Below are positions 1 through 5,996 of a stretch of DNA of 6,098 nt, piece after piece. The DNA comes from Candidatus Cloacimonadota bacterium (GTDB lineage: Bacteria; Cloacimonadota; Cloacimonadia; JGIOTU-2): contig JACNJG010000151.1 in assembly GCA_014382685.1 (NCBI GenBank), positions 1 through 6,098 on the forward strand, written 5' to 3'. Every line of letters starts with the position of its first letter. Positions within the stretch are counted from its first letter, which is position 1. Made by a program: the position numbers and the translations under genes. The notes below the pieces were generated by a model that saw only the letters and a program-made list of their open reading frames with translations, did no database searches and was not told the DNA's origin.

Positions 1-60
1 TCTTTTTATTTGACACAGAAAATGGCGATAGCACTTTCTTATTCAAGAAGGTTCCTATGA
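1..60 (+). other. Possible C-terminal tail of an upstream gene, plus lptE ribosome binding site
   Basis: Frame 1 is open from the window edge to a TGA at 58-60, giving a 19-residue tail ending S-R-R-F-L. That TGA overlaps the lptE ATG (57-59) as ATGA, the usual sign of translationally coupled genes. The call is weak. Frame 2 closes at a TGA at 11-13, which could equally be the end of an upstream gene, and frame 3 (the lptE frame) is open to the edge as well. No family can be recognised from so few residues. An AAGAAGG at 45-51 sits 5 nt before ATG 57 and 8 nt before ATG 60, and is a good Shine-Dalgarno site for lptE. Confidence 0.3.
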
Positions 61-578
61 TGAAAAAATATTTTTTGATTTCAATAATTTTTCTATGCGC
101 CCTTGGTTGCGGACATTACTCTTTTTACACACGCTCAAATCCGCACCTTAAGACGGTTATGATAGCAGAATTTGATAATAATACCGAGCAATACGAGTTG
201 CCCGGACTTGTCGCGGAATATCTGACCGAAGCTTTCATCGAAGACAACCGCCTTGACGTGCAGGGTGACGATGCTGATATGGATATTCGCGGGACTGTCC
301 GCTCCTATCATAGGATAGTTAATGCCTATGATATGCAGGAAAATCCTCTTGAATGGAAGGTTACGATCGTTTTTCAGATCGAAGCAAAGGATATGGTACG
401 GGATGAAGTGATCTGGCAAAATAATAATCTGAGTCTATCTGCACTTTATGGGACAAGCACAGCAGCAGAAGAGGAAGATGGACAAGGGATCGAGCTTTTT
501 TCTGAAGAGGATGCTCAGAAATCCATCATCTACGAACTCTGTGATGTGATCCTTTCAAATACGATCGAGCAATGGTAG
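57..578 (+). CDS. lptE: LptE-like LPS-assembly outer-membrane lipoprotein
   Basis: The 173-residue protein resembles LptE, the lipoprotein that plugs the LptD beta-barrel and delivers lipopolysaccharide to the outer leaflet of the outer membrane. The N-terminus is a lipoprotein signal: basic M-M-K-K, a hydrophobic run at residues 5-16, and a lipobox A-L-G-C with Cys18 as the lipidation site. After it comes the family-typical G-x-Y-S-F segment, then a strand of the T-V-x-I-A-x-F-x-N-N-T type (about 33-43), a helix (about 47-60), and an alternating beta pattern around 77-130 ending W-Q-N-N-N. The length is normal for LptE. A good Shine-Dalgarno (45-51) supports the start; ATG 57 or the adjacent ATG 60 are both possible. 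The stop lies 3 bp before the next gene. LptE families are highly divergent, so the assignment rests on lipobox, length and general pattern; it could be another small envelope lipoprotein. Confidence 0.8.
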   Translation: MMKKYFLISIIFLCALGCGHYSFYTRSNPHLKTVMIAEFDNNTEQYELPGLVAEYLTEAFIEDNRLDVQGDDADMDIRGTVRSYHRIVNAYDMQENPLEWKVTIVFQIEAKDMVRDEVIWQNNNLSLSALYGTSTAAEEEDGQGIELFSEEDAQKSIIYELCDVILSNTIEQW

Positions 579-581
579 GAA

Positions 582-1301
582 ATGAGGATCAATAAATTTC
601 TTGCACAGGCAGGACTTGGCTCGCGGCGCTCCTGCGAACAGCTTGTGTTGGACAGTAAAATACGTGTGAATGGGAAGATAATTAAAGACCTCGCAACAGA
701 CATCGATCCGCAGAATGATACGGTGGAATACAAAAACAAAAAACTTCGTTATTCCTCAAATAAAATATACCTGATGATGAACAAACCCGCTGGCTATCTC
801 GTAACGAGTGGTGATCCTTTTGATCGCCAGACCATATTTGATCTGCTTCCGGATTTTAAGGAACATGTCTTCCCAATCGGTCGTCTTGATAAAAATTCTG
901 AGGGATTATTACTTCTCACTAATGACGGAGATTTCGCTCAAAAGATCACGCATCCGAGCAAGAAATTTCCTAAAACCTATCTTGTGAAAGCTAAGGGGCG
1001 GATTTACTTCAGACAACTAAGAGATCTTCGGGAAGGAGTTCAGCTTGATGACGGAAAAACACTTCCTGCAAAAGTCTTCATAAAAAGTTATAACAAATCT
1101 CAAAATATTACAAAACTCCGAATGGTTATTTATGAAGGAAGAAATCAGCAGATACGTCGGATGCTTAAGGCAGTTGGAAGTTCTGTGATCGAACTAAAAC
1201 GTATGCAGATCGGCGAGGTCAATATTGGAAAACTGCCGAAAGGCGAGTGGCGGTATCTTAAAGATAAAGAAGTCTGGAGCATTCTGAAAACTTCAAAATA
1301 A
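582..1301 (+). CDS. rluB: RsuA/RluB-family rRNA pseudouridine synthase
   Basis: This 239-residue enzyme isomerises a specific uridine in ribosomal RNA to pseudouridine. Residues 1-47 form an S4 RNA-binding domain with the canonical opening M-R-I-N-K-F-L-A-Q-A-G and S-R-R. The catalytic domain begins at about residue 62 with L-M-M-N-K-P-A-G-Y. It contains the signature G-R-L-D-K-N-S-E-G-L-L-L-L-T-N-D-G at 100-116, in which Asp103 is the catalytic aspartate. The late family motif E-G-R-N-Q-Q-I-R-R-M lies at 185-194. Nothing is missing. The family is certain. RluB (23S rRNA) rather than RsuA (16S) or RluE/F is suggested by T-H-P-S-K-K and the late motif, but I cannot prove it. The start is fixed by the S4 domain. 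It lies 3 bp after the lptE stop, and the only SD-like bases (AGGA, 577-580) are very close to the ATG, so initiation is probably coupled to lptE translation. Confidence 0.93.
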   Translation: MRINKFLAQAGLGSRRSCEQLVLDSKIRVNGKIIKDLATDIDPQNDTVEYKNKKLRYSSNKIYLMMNKPAGYLVTSGDPFDRQTIFDLLPDFKEHVFPIGRLDKNSEGLLLLTNDGDFAQKITHPSKKFPKTYLVKAKGRIYFRQLRDLREGVQLDDGKTLPAKVFIKSYNKSQNITKLRMVIYEGRNQQIRRMLKAVGSSVIELKRMQIGEVNIGKLPKGEWRYLKDKEVWSILKTSK

Positions 1302-1307
1302 ATATCT

Positions 1308-2222
1308 ATGGATAACCAGAGAAAAGCATATTCTTTTGCGATCATTGCAGTAATACTCTGGTCAACTGTTGCATCCGCCTTCAAGATTAGTCTGCGTCAT
1401 GTGGATTACCTCGAACTGCTTCTGTACGCCTCATTTTTCTCAACACTTATTATTTTTGTTGTGCTACTTGTTAGAAAAAAACTGCATCTCCTTAGAACCT
1501 ATTCATCCAAGGATTTTATTTTTGCTGCACTTCTCGGATTTCTTAATCCTTTTCTTTATTATATTGTACTTTTCAAGGCATATTCGATTCTACCAGCCCA
1601 GGAAGCAATTACGCTCAATTATACCTGGCCCCTGATGCTGGTGCTTCTGTCCATTCCTCTGCTTAAGCAAAAGATAAATCTCCTCAGTATTGTTGCGATT
1701 ATCATAAGTTTTTTCGGCGTCATTATCATTGCTACTCGTGGGGATTTCTCCAGTTTGAATTTCTCAAATATAAAAGGTGATCTGCTTCCTCTTAGTAGCG
1801 CAGTGATCTGGGCAGTGTTCTGGATTTTCAACCTCAAAGACAGGCATGATGTTGTAGTAAAGCTTTTTGTGAGTTTCTGCTTTGGGTTGATTTTCAGTAT
1901 TATTCTTATTATTATCCGTTCAACTTTCGTTGGATTTTCTCTGCCAAACATCAAAGGTGTTCTCGGCTCCGCTTATGTGGGATTTTTTGAAATGGGCTTG
2001 ACGTTTATTGTGTGGCTTAGTGCACTCAAGTATGCAAAAACAACTGCTCAGGTGAGCAATTTGATTTATATCACACCTTTTCTTTCACTGCTTGTTGTGA
2101 GCATTGTTGTCGGAGAAAAAATTCTTTTTTCGACAATTATTGGGCTGGTCTTCATCATCGCGGGTATTATTCTGCAGCGATATACAAATCCCTTTAAACG
2201 AAACCTTGCGAACGGTCGCTAG
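1308..2222 (+). CDS. EamA/DMT-superfamily inner-membrane transporter
   Basis: The 304-residue protein is very hydrophobic and has the two-repeat, ten-helix layout of the drug/metabolite transporter (EamA) superfamily of inner-membrane exporters and permeases. Approximate helices are 8-26, 36-55, 70-90, 97-118, 124-143, then 157-174, 185-207, 221-240, 252-272 and 275-292, with basic residues at loop ends. Family landmarks are L-W-S-T-V-A-S in helix 1, N-Y-T-W-P at 104-108, and the equivalent I-Y-I-T-P-F-L-S-L-L of the second repeat. The substrate cannot be predicted; relatives export amino acids, nucleosides or metabolites. The ATG is 6 bp past the pseudouridine synthase stop with no clear Shine-Dalgarno, so translation is probably coupled. 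The last residues (N-L-A-N-G-R) and the TAG are encoded inside a palindromic repeat, so this C-terminus may have been altered by arrival of the repeat. Confidence 0.9.
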   Translation: MDNQRKAYSFAIIAVILWSTVASAFKISLRHVDYLELLLYASFFSTLIIFVVLLVRKKLHLLRTYSSKDFIFAALLGFLNPFLYYIVLFKAYSILPAQEAITLNYTWPLMLVLLSIPLLKQKINLLSIVAIIISFFGVIIIATRGDFSSLNFSNIKGDLLPLSSAVIWAVFWIFNLKDRHDVVVKLFVSFCFGLIFSIILIIIRSTFVGFSLPNIKGVLGSAYVGFFEMGLTFIVWLSALKYAKTTAQVSNLIYITPFLSLLVVSIVVGEKILFSTIIGLVFIIAGIILQRYTNPFKRNLANGR

Positions 2223-2320
2223 ACCTTCGCAATGGTTGAGTGGAAAGAACATAACATAGAAACGAAAGTTATCTGTCGAACCATTGCGAAGGATGCCTTC
2301 GGCAACCATTCGCAAGGTTC
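2202..2320. repeat. REP/BIME-like pair of inverted palindromes
   Basis: Two imperfect hairpins are arranged as mirror images. Left hairpin: 2202-2216 pairs with 2223-2237, giving 14 bp (AACC, TTGCGAA and GGT blocks) with single-base bulges at C2213 and T2233 and a six-base loop, 2217-2222. Right hairpin: 2278-2292 pairs with 2306-2320 (GAACC and TTGCGAA blocks plus GG/CC, with bulges at A2283 and A2308), topped by TGCC/GGCA with loop TTC at 2298-2300. The hairpins also match each other across the 40-base spacer: 2224-2237 is the exact reverse complement of 2279-2292, and 2202-2216 matches the reverse complement of 2305-2319 at 14 of 15 bases. This is the architecture of paired repetitive extragenic palindromes. 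Whether other copies exist in the genome cannot be seen here. The TTGCGAA/TTCGCAA core does not recur in what I read of this window. Confidence 0.8.
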
Positions 2321-2335
2321 TTGTACTAGTATTTT
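2278..2335. terminator. Possible bidirectional terminator between convergent genes
   Basis: The strong right-hand palindrome (2278-2320) lies between the ends of the convergent EamA and synthetase genes, where a shared terminator is expected. On the + strand it is followed by a T-rich but interrupted stretch (TTGTACTAGTATTTTC, 2321-2336), and on the - strand by no T-run at all. It may therefore terminate weakly, depend on Rho, or protect mRNA 3' ends from exonucleases as REP elements do. No other terminator candidate is visible between 2223 and 2336. Confidence 0.4.
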
Positions 2336-2336
2336 C

Positions 2337-4640
2337 TTATTTCGGTTCGTTGATGATCAGTTCCGCATAAAAGCTGTCTTCGATTTTGGTCAAGCTGAAT
2401 CCTCGTGTTCTGAACATGTGCAGCATTATATGATTAATAGCTAATATGTTTGCATAGATCTTCTGAATTCCTCTTACTTTGGCGATCTCACAAATATAAT
2501 CAGTGAACTTATTTCCAAGTCCCTGATTTTGCCATGGATCGGCAATAACAATGGCGAACTCAGCGGTCTCATTGTACTGGTCAGCGATCAATCTGACCAC
2601 TCCAGCCATCATTTTTTTCCCGTTTTCTGTAACCTCTGCAATAATAGCAAGTTCGCGGTCATAATCTATTTGTGTATATCGGATAAGTTGCTCGTGAGAG
2701 ATCTCCTTAATAAGCTGAAAGAATCGGTATCTCTGTGTTCTCTCGGAAAAATTGGAAAACATCTCTTTCTCCATAAGTTCATCTTCGGGTTTAATCGGTC
2801 TCAAAAGGGCTTTCCCACCGTTTTTCATTGTGAATTTAGTGATGTATTCCGAAGGATATGGGGAGATAACGAGATGCTTGTTCGGATATTTTTCTGTAAC
2901 TTCTATGGAATCATCCAGTATAACTTTGGCATCGAGTACAACTCCTCCGCGCTCATCGACTCCAAAGGGATTAATATCTATTTCAGCAATTTGCGGGAAA
3001 TCCATGATAAGGTATGCGAATTTATAAAGCAGGAACTGAATGGAAGTTATGTCCGCACCCGGCATACCCCTGTATCCTTTTATCAGCTTGTATATTTTTG
3101 TATCTTCAATGATCCTCATGGCAAGCGCCATATTTAAAGGAGGTAGTCCAACGGTTGTATCCTTGAATACTTCAACTGCCACGCCGCCCATGCCAAAGAC
3201 AATGGTGGGACCGAAGATAGGATCTTTCTTACACCCGATGATCAACTCATATTTTCTCTTTATCATCTGCTCGACAAAAACACCACGAATATCGGCTTTA
3301 GGAACTTTTTCTCTAGAAGATTTCATTATCTTGGTAAATGCCTTCTGCGCTTCTTCTTTATTCAGAATATTGAGAATAACACCACCGACATCGGTTTTAT
3401 GCAGAATATCGGGTGATGCGATCTTCATAACAAGGGGATAACCGATCTCTTCAGCTAATTTTATTGCTTCTTCTTTTGTTTTTGCAAGTCCATTCTTAAT
3501 TACCGGGATACCGTAATAGTTCAGCAACTGTTTTGCTTCAAATTCCGTCATAACAGTTCTGTTATCAGCAAGGACTTCCTCGATGAGCTTTTTGCTCTTA
3601 GCTTTTTTCGGCTTGAACTCGTGTGGTATTTGTGATGGAGTTTCATGAAGGATTTCCAGATTTCGAGAGTAGTCATACATATGCATGAAGCATTTTACTG
3701 CATCCTCAGGAGTCTGATACACCGGTATTTTATTGCTTTCCAGAACTTGCTGTCCTCCTTCGATGTCATCTGCGCCCATCCAGGATGCCAGTAATGTTTT
3801 TCGGTATTTTTTGGAAACGCTTGCAACTTTCTCTGCAACGCGGGTTGGATCTGTCATTGATTGGGGAGTAAGGATCACAAGTATGGCATCGACATTTTTG
3901 TCATTTGCGCATAGTTCGACCGCTTTCTCATATTGCTCGGGTCCGGCATCTCCAAGTATATCGACAGGGTTACCTTTGCTCCAGTTTGGCGAAAGGTGTT
4001 TGTTCAGACCAGCAATGGTTTCATCTGACAGTTTCGCTAACTTACCACCTCGTGCAATAAGAGTATCAGTCGCAATAACACCGGGACCGCCAGCATTTGT
4101 TATGATAGCGAGCCTGTTACCGGAAGGTTTTTCCTGCATAGACAGTGATAGGGCTATATGGAACAGCTCATCAATTGTATTCACTCTTATGACACCCGCC
4201 CTCTTAAAAGCGGCATCAAATACAAAGTCATTACCGGCAAGACTTCCTGTGTGTGACATTGCTGCCTGTGCACCTTCCGAGCTTTTTCCTGCTTTGAGTA
4301 CAATGATCGGTTTGTTACGTGCAAATGCTCTGGCTGCACTCATAAAACTTCTGGCATCAATAAGTGATTCCATATAAATGACAATACTTGTAGTGAGCGG
4401 GTCGGTGCCAAAATAGTCGATAAGATCATGAAAGCTAACATCTATCATTGAGCCGATAGAAACGAAATGACTGAATCCCACCTTCTGATCAACTGACCAG
4501 TCCAGAATTGCAGTACAGAGCGCTCCACTTTGAGAGATGAGCGCAATCTTACCAGGCAGAGCCATCTTATTGGCAAAGCTCGCATTAAGATGTATCGAAG
4601 GTTTGATGAATCCAAGGCAGTTCGGTCCGATCATTCTCAT
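2337..4640 (-). CDS. PatZ-like ADP-forming acyl-CoA synthetase with GNAT domain, main part after an internal stop
   Basis: This is the larger part of one reading frame running from 5018 to 2337 (893 codons including the interruption, close to E. coli PatZ, 886 aa). In whole-frame numbering: end of the CoA-binding domain (M-I-G-P-N-C-L-G-F); succinyl-CoA-ligase-like domain from about 155 (G-K-I-A-L-I-S-Q-S-G-A); S-H-T-G-S-L-A-G with His256, matching the phosphorylated histidine of ADP-forming acetyl-CoA synthetases; N-A-G-G-P-G at 308-313; a Lys-rich linker near 470-485; an ATP-grasp domain at about 489-706 with S-P-D-I-L-H-K-T-D-V-G-G; and a GNAT acetyltransferase at about 735-885 with E820 and the acetyl-CoA-binding Q-N-Q-G-L-G (830-835). 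It would interconvert acyl-CoA + ADP + Pi with acid + CoA + ATP and acetylate protein lysines. The ATG at 4640 is simply the first one after the stop. It has no good ribosome binding site and truncates the Rossmann fold, so it is probably not the native start. Confidence 0.88.
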   Translation of the reverse strand: MRMIGPNCLGFIKPSIHLNASFANKMALPGKIALISQSGALCTAILDWSVDQKVGFSHFVSIGSMIDVSFHDLIDYFGTDPLTTSIVIYMESLIDARSFMSAARAFARNKPIIVLKAGKSSEGAQAAMSHTGSLAGNDFVFDAAFKRAGVIRVNTIDELFHIALSLSMQEKPSGNRLAIITNAGGPGVIATDTLIARGGKLAKLSDETIAGLNKHLSPNWSKGNPVDILGDAGPEQYEKAVELCANDKNVDAILVILTPQSMTDPTRVAEKVASVSKKYRKTLLASWMGADDIEGGQQVLESNKIPVYQTPEDAVKCFMHMYDYSRNLEILHETPSQIPHEFKPKKAKSKKLIEEVLADNRTVMTEFEAKQLLNYYGIPVIKNGLAKTKEEAIKLAEEIGYPLVMKIASPDILHKTDVGGVILNILNKEEAQKAFTKIMKSSREKVPKADIRGVFVEQMIKRKYELIIGCKKDPIFGPTIVFGMGGVAVEVFKDTTVGLPPLNMALAMRIIEDTKIYKLIKGYRGMPGADITSIQFLLYKFAYLIMDFPQIAEIDINPFGVDERGGVVLDAKVILDDSIEVTEKYPNKHLVISPYPSEYITKFTMKNGGKALLRPIKPEDELMEKEMFSNFSERTQRYRFFQLIKEISHEQLIRYTQIDYDRELAIIAEVTENGKKMMAGVVRLIADQYNETAEFAIVIADPWQNQGLGNKFTDYICEIAKVRGIQKIYANILAINHIMLHMFRTRGFSLTKIEDSFYAELIINEPK

Positions 4641-4703
4641 TCCGTATTTTCTTAAAGTTGCAGAGATTTGTTTTATGAGTTTTTCGCCTTCTTTGCCAAT
4701 CTC

Positions 4704-4706
4704 TTA
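4704..4706 (-). other. In-frame TAA interrupting the acyl-CoA synthetase (pseudogene, error or read-through)
   Basis: The stop is codon 105 of the 5018-2337 frame, directly after S-A-G-F and before E-I-G-K-E-G. Codons 106-126, untouched by either called piece, translate as good family sequence (L-I-K-Q-I-S-A-T-L-R-K-Y-G), and no frame change occurs. The expected residue is Lys, so one A-to-T change (AAA to TAA) explains it. It lies at a T-run/A-run border (GGTTTTTAAGAG), a place where base-call errors are plausible. The next 767 codons contain no second lesion. Confidence 0.9.
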
Positions 4707-5018
4707 AAAACCCGCAGAGATAAGAAGAATGCCGGAAACACCTGCTTGCCCGCATTCTTCGACAATTGCCGGAACCGTTTTTGCAGGCGTTGCAATAATG
4801 GCAAGATCAACCTTGTCCGGGACCTCATCTATGCTTGCGTATGCCTTTACTCCAATAACGTTCGTCCGTTTTGGATTGATAGGATAAACGATGCCGTCAA
4901 ATCCCGACCCAATTATGTTTTTCATCAGTGAATGACCCACAGTTCCCTTGCGAGCAGTCGCACCGATTACTGCGATCACTTTTGGATTAAAAAGTTTGTC
5001 TATTTTCTTAGTACCCAT
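4704..5018 (-). CDS. N-terminal fragment of the PatZ-like ADP-forming acyl-CoA synthetase
   Basis: These 104 residues are the true N-terminus of the synthetase that continues at 4640. They form most of the Rossmann-type CoA-binding domain: a start M-G-T-K-K-I-D-K-L-F-N-P-K, the strand-loop V-I-A-V-I-G-A-T-A-R-K-G-T-V-G, then Y-P-I-N-P-K, D-L-A-I-I-A-T-P-A and I-L-L-I-S-A-G-F before TAA. In the family the text continues K-E-I-G-x-E-G, and translating past the TAA in the same frame gives exactly E-I-G-K-E-G-E-K-L. The start is well supported: AAGGAA (5030-5025 on the minus strand) lies 6 nt upstream, and the ATG is 18 bp after the deacetylase stop, so the two form an operon. On its own the fragment lacks the final strands of its fold and all catalytic domains, and is unlikely to be functional. 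Confidence 0.85.
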   Translation of the reverse strand: MGTKKIDKLFNPKVIAVIGATARKGTVGHSLMKNIIGSGFDGIVYPINPKRTNVIGVKAYASIDEVPDKVDLAIIATPAKTVPAIVEECGQAGVSGILLISAGF

Positions 5019-5036
5019 TTCTGTTTCCTTTAATTA

Positions 5037-5996
5037 TTATATTGATTTCCAATGTTTTGAGAGCGCCTGGAGCGCCATTGCTTTCCTGCCTTCGTACTCA
5101 TAATGGGTTTGTATCATTGAGTCGGTTTCCCTTTCTTTGAACTGCATTTTATCATTATTAATGCCATCCAAAAAGTTATACAGGCACTTTGGGAACATCT
5201 CGATATTGTAGCCACCTTCCAGGGTGGCAAATACATTGCAGAAATTTTCAGAAAGCATTTTTCCGATCTTATAAAAAGAATTAATAGTCAGGCGCAGATC
5301 CAGCAGCAGGTCGTACTGATGGGAGTCAAAACCTGCTGATACAGCTACGATATCAGGATCAAATTCTTTGGCGATCGGAAGGAATGTCTCAACTGCGTCC
5401 ATAAAAATTTCATCTCCACTGCCCGGAGGTAGCGGAACATTTATTGTGTACCCTTCACCCTTTCCGGCACCTATTTCATTTGCATCTCCCCCACCAGGGA
5501 ATGCAGGAAACTGATGAAGCGACCAGTACAAAACCTGATTGGAATTATAGAAAAATTTCACGGATCCACATCCGAGATGTCCGTCAAAGTCAAAAATTAG
5601 TACCCGCTTTCCCTGATTTACATGATATTGGACGGCGATTGCTATATTGTTGAACAAGCAGAATCCGCTGGATCTATCAATATGGGCATGATGTCCGGGA
5701 GGGCGGGTCAAAGCAAAATCGCCAGTCTTAGAAGCCATTATCGTGGCACCCACTGCATAGATAGCAGCTTTATAACTGCCAGGTGACACAACTGTTTCAG
5801 CATCAATGTTTCCGCCTATCATACATGCTTTTTTAACTTCCTGAATATATTGCGGTGTGTGTACCAGTGTGAGATATTTTTCACCGCTCTCAAGCTCTGT
5901 CACCGGCAAGTCGCCAAGTGAGGTCAGCCGCTTTTTATTTTCCGGGTGCATGCCTGTATCGTGTTCCAAAAATACCGGATTATAGATTAATTTCAT
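5037..5996 (-). CDS. Class II histone deacetylase-family hydrolase (AcuC-like)
   Basis: The 319-residue protein belongs to the arginase/deacetylase fold family of zinc amidohydrolases, which remove acyl groups from lysine side chains or from small molecules such as polyamines and acetoin-pathway substrates. All catalytic landmarks are present: H-P-E-N near 17-20; the paired histidines of R-P-P-G-H-H-A (His102, His103); G-F-C-L-F-N-N at 111-117; zinc ligands Asp138 and His140 in D-F-D-G-H, and Asp224 in S-A-G-F-D-S; and the catalytic Tyr263 in E-G-G-Y-N. The segment after the zinc histidine is L-G-C-G-S instead of the usual H-G-N-G-T, which marks a divergent subgroup. It is shorter than typical AcuC. 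AAGGA at 6006-6002 lies 5 nt before the ATG. The gene heads an operon with the GNAT-fused synthetase, suggesting that it reverses protein acetylation. Acetylpolyamine or another small amide remains a possible substrate. Confidence 0.92.
   Translation of the reverse strand: MKLIYNPVFLEHDTGMHPENKKRLTSLGDLPVTELESGEKYLTLVHTPQYIQEVKKACMIGGNIDAETVVSPGSYKAAIYAVGATIMASKTGDFALTRPPGHHAHIDRSSGFCLFNNIAIAVQYHVNQGKRVLIFDFDGHLGCGSVKFFYNSNQVLYWSLHQFPAFPGGGDANEIGAGKGEGYTINVPLPPGSGDEIFMDAVETFLPIAKEFDPDIVAVSAGFDSHQYDLLLDLRLTINSFYKIGKMLSENFCNVFATLEGGYNIEMFPKCLYNFLDGINNDKMQFKERETDSMIQTHYEYEGRKAMALQALSKHWKSI

Noticed and set aside
135..419. Minus-strand 94-codon open frame opposite lptE
   Set aside because: It lies entirely within lptE, with no family pattern or ribosome binding site.
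2085..2315. Minus-strand 76-codon open frame across the EamA 3' end and the palindromes
   Set aside because: It overlaps the EamA coding region and consists of translated repeat arms; no homology pattern or ribosome binding site supports it.
2232..2444. Plus-strand 70-codon open frame starting within the repeat
   Set aside because: It runs antisense into the GNAT-encoding end of the synthetase gene and its sequence is a shadow of that gene and the repeat.
2529..4377. Long plus-strand open frames (up to 214 codons) opposite the synthetase
   Set aside because: The minus strand carries clear family motifs throughout. The opposite frames have no recognisable domains and mirror the codon bias of the real gene.
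4641..4706. Programmed frameshift joining the two synthetase pieces
   Set aside because: Both pieces are in the same frame (5018 and 4640 differ by 378, a multiple of 3), so only a stop, not a frame change, separates them.
4704..5018. A separate small CoA-binding protein as the intended product
   Set aside because: Stand-alone CoA-binding proteins exist, but this one stops before its final fold elements and the expected continuation follows in the same frame directly after the TAA.
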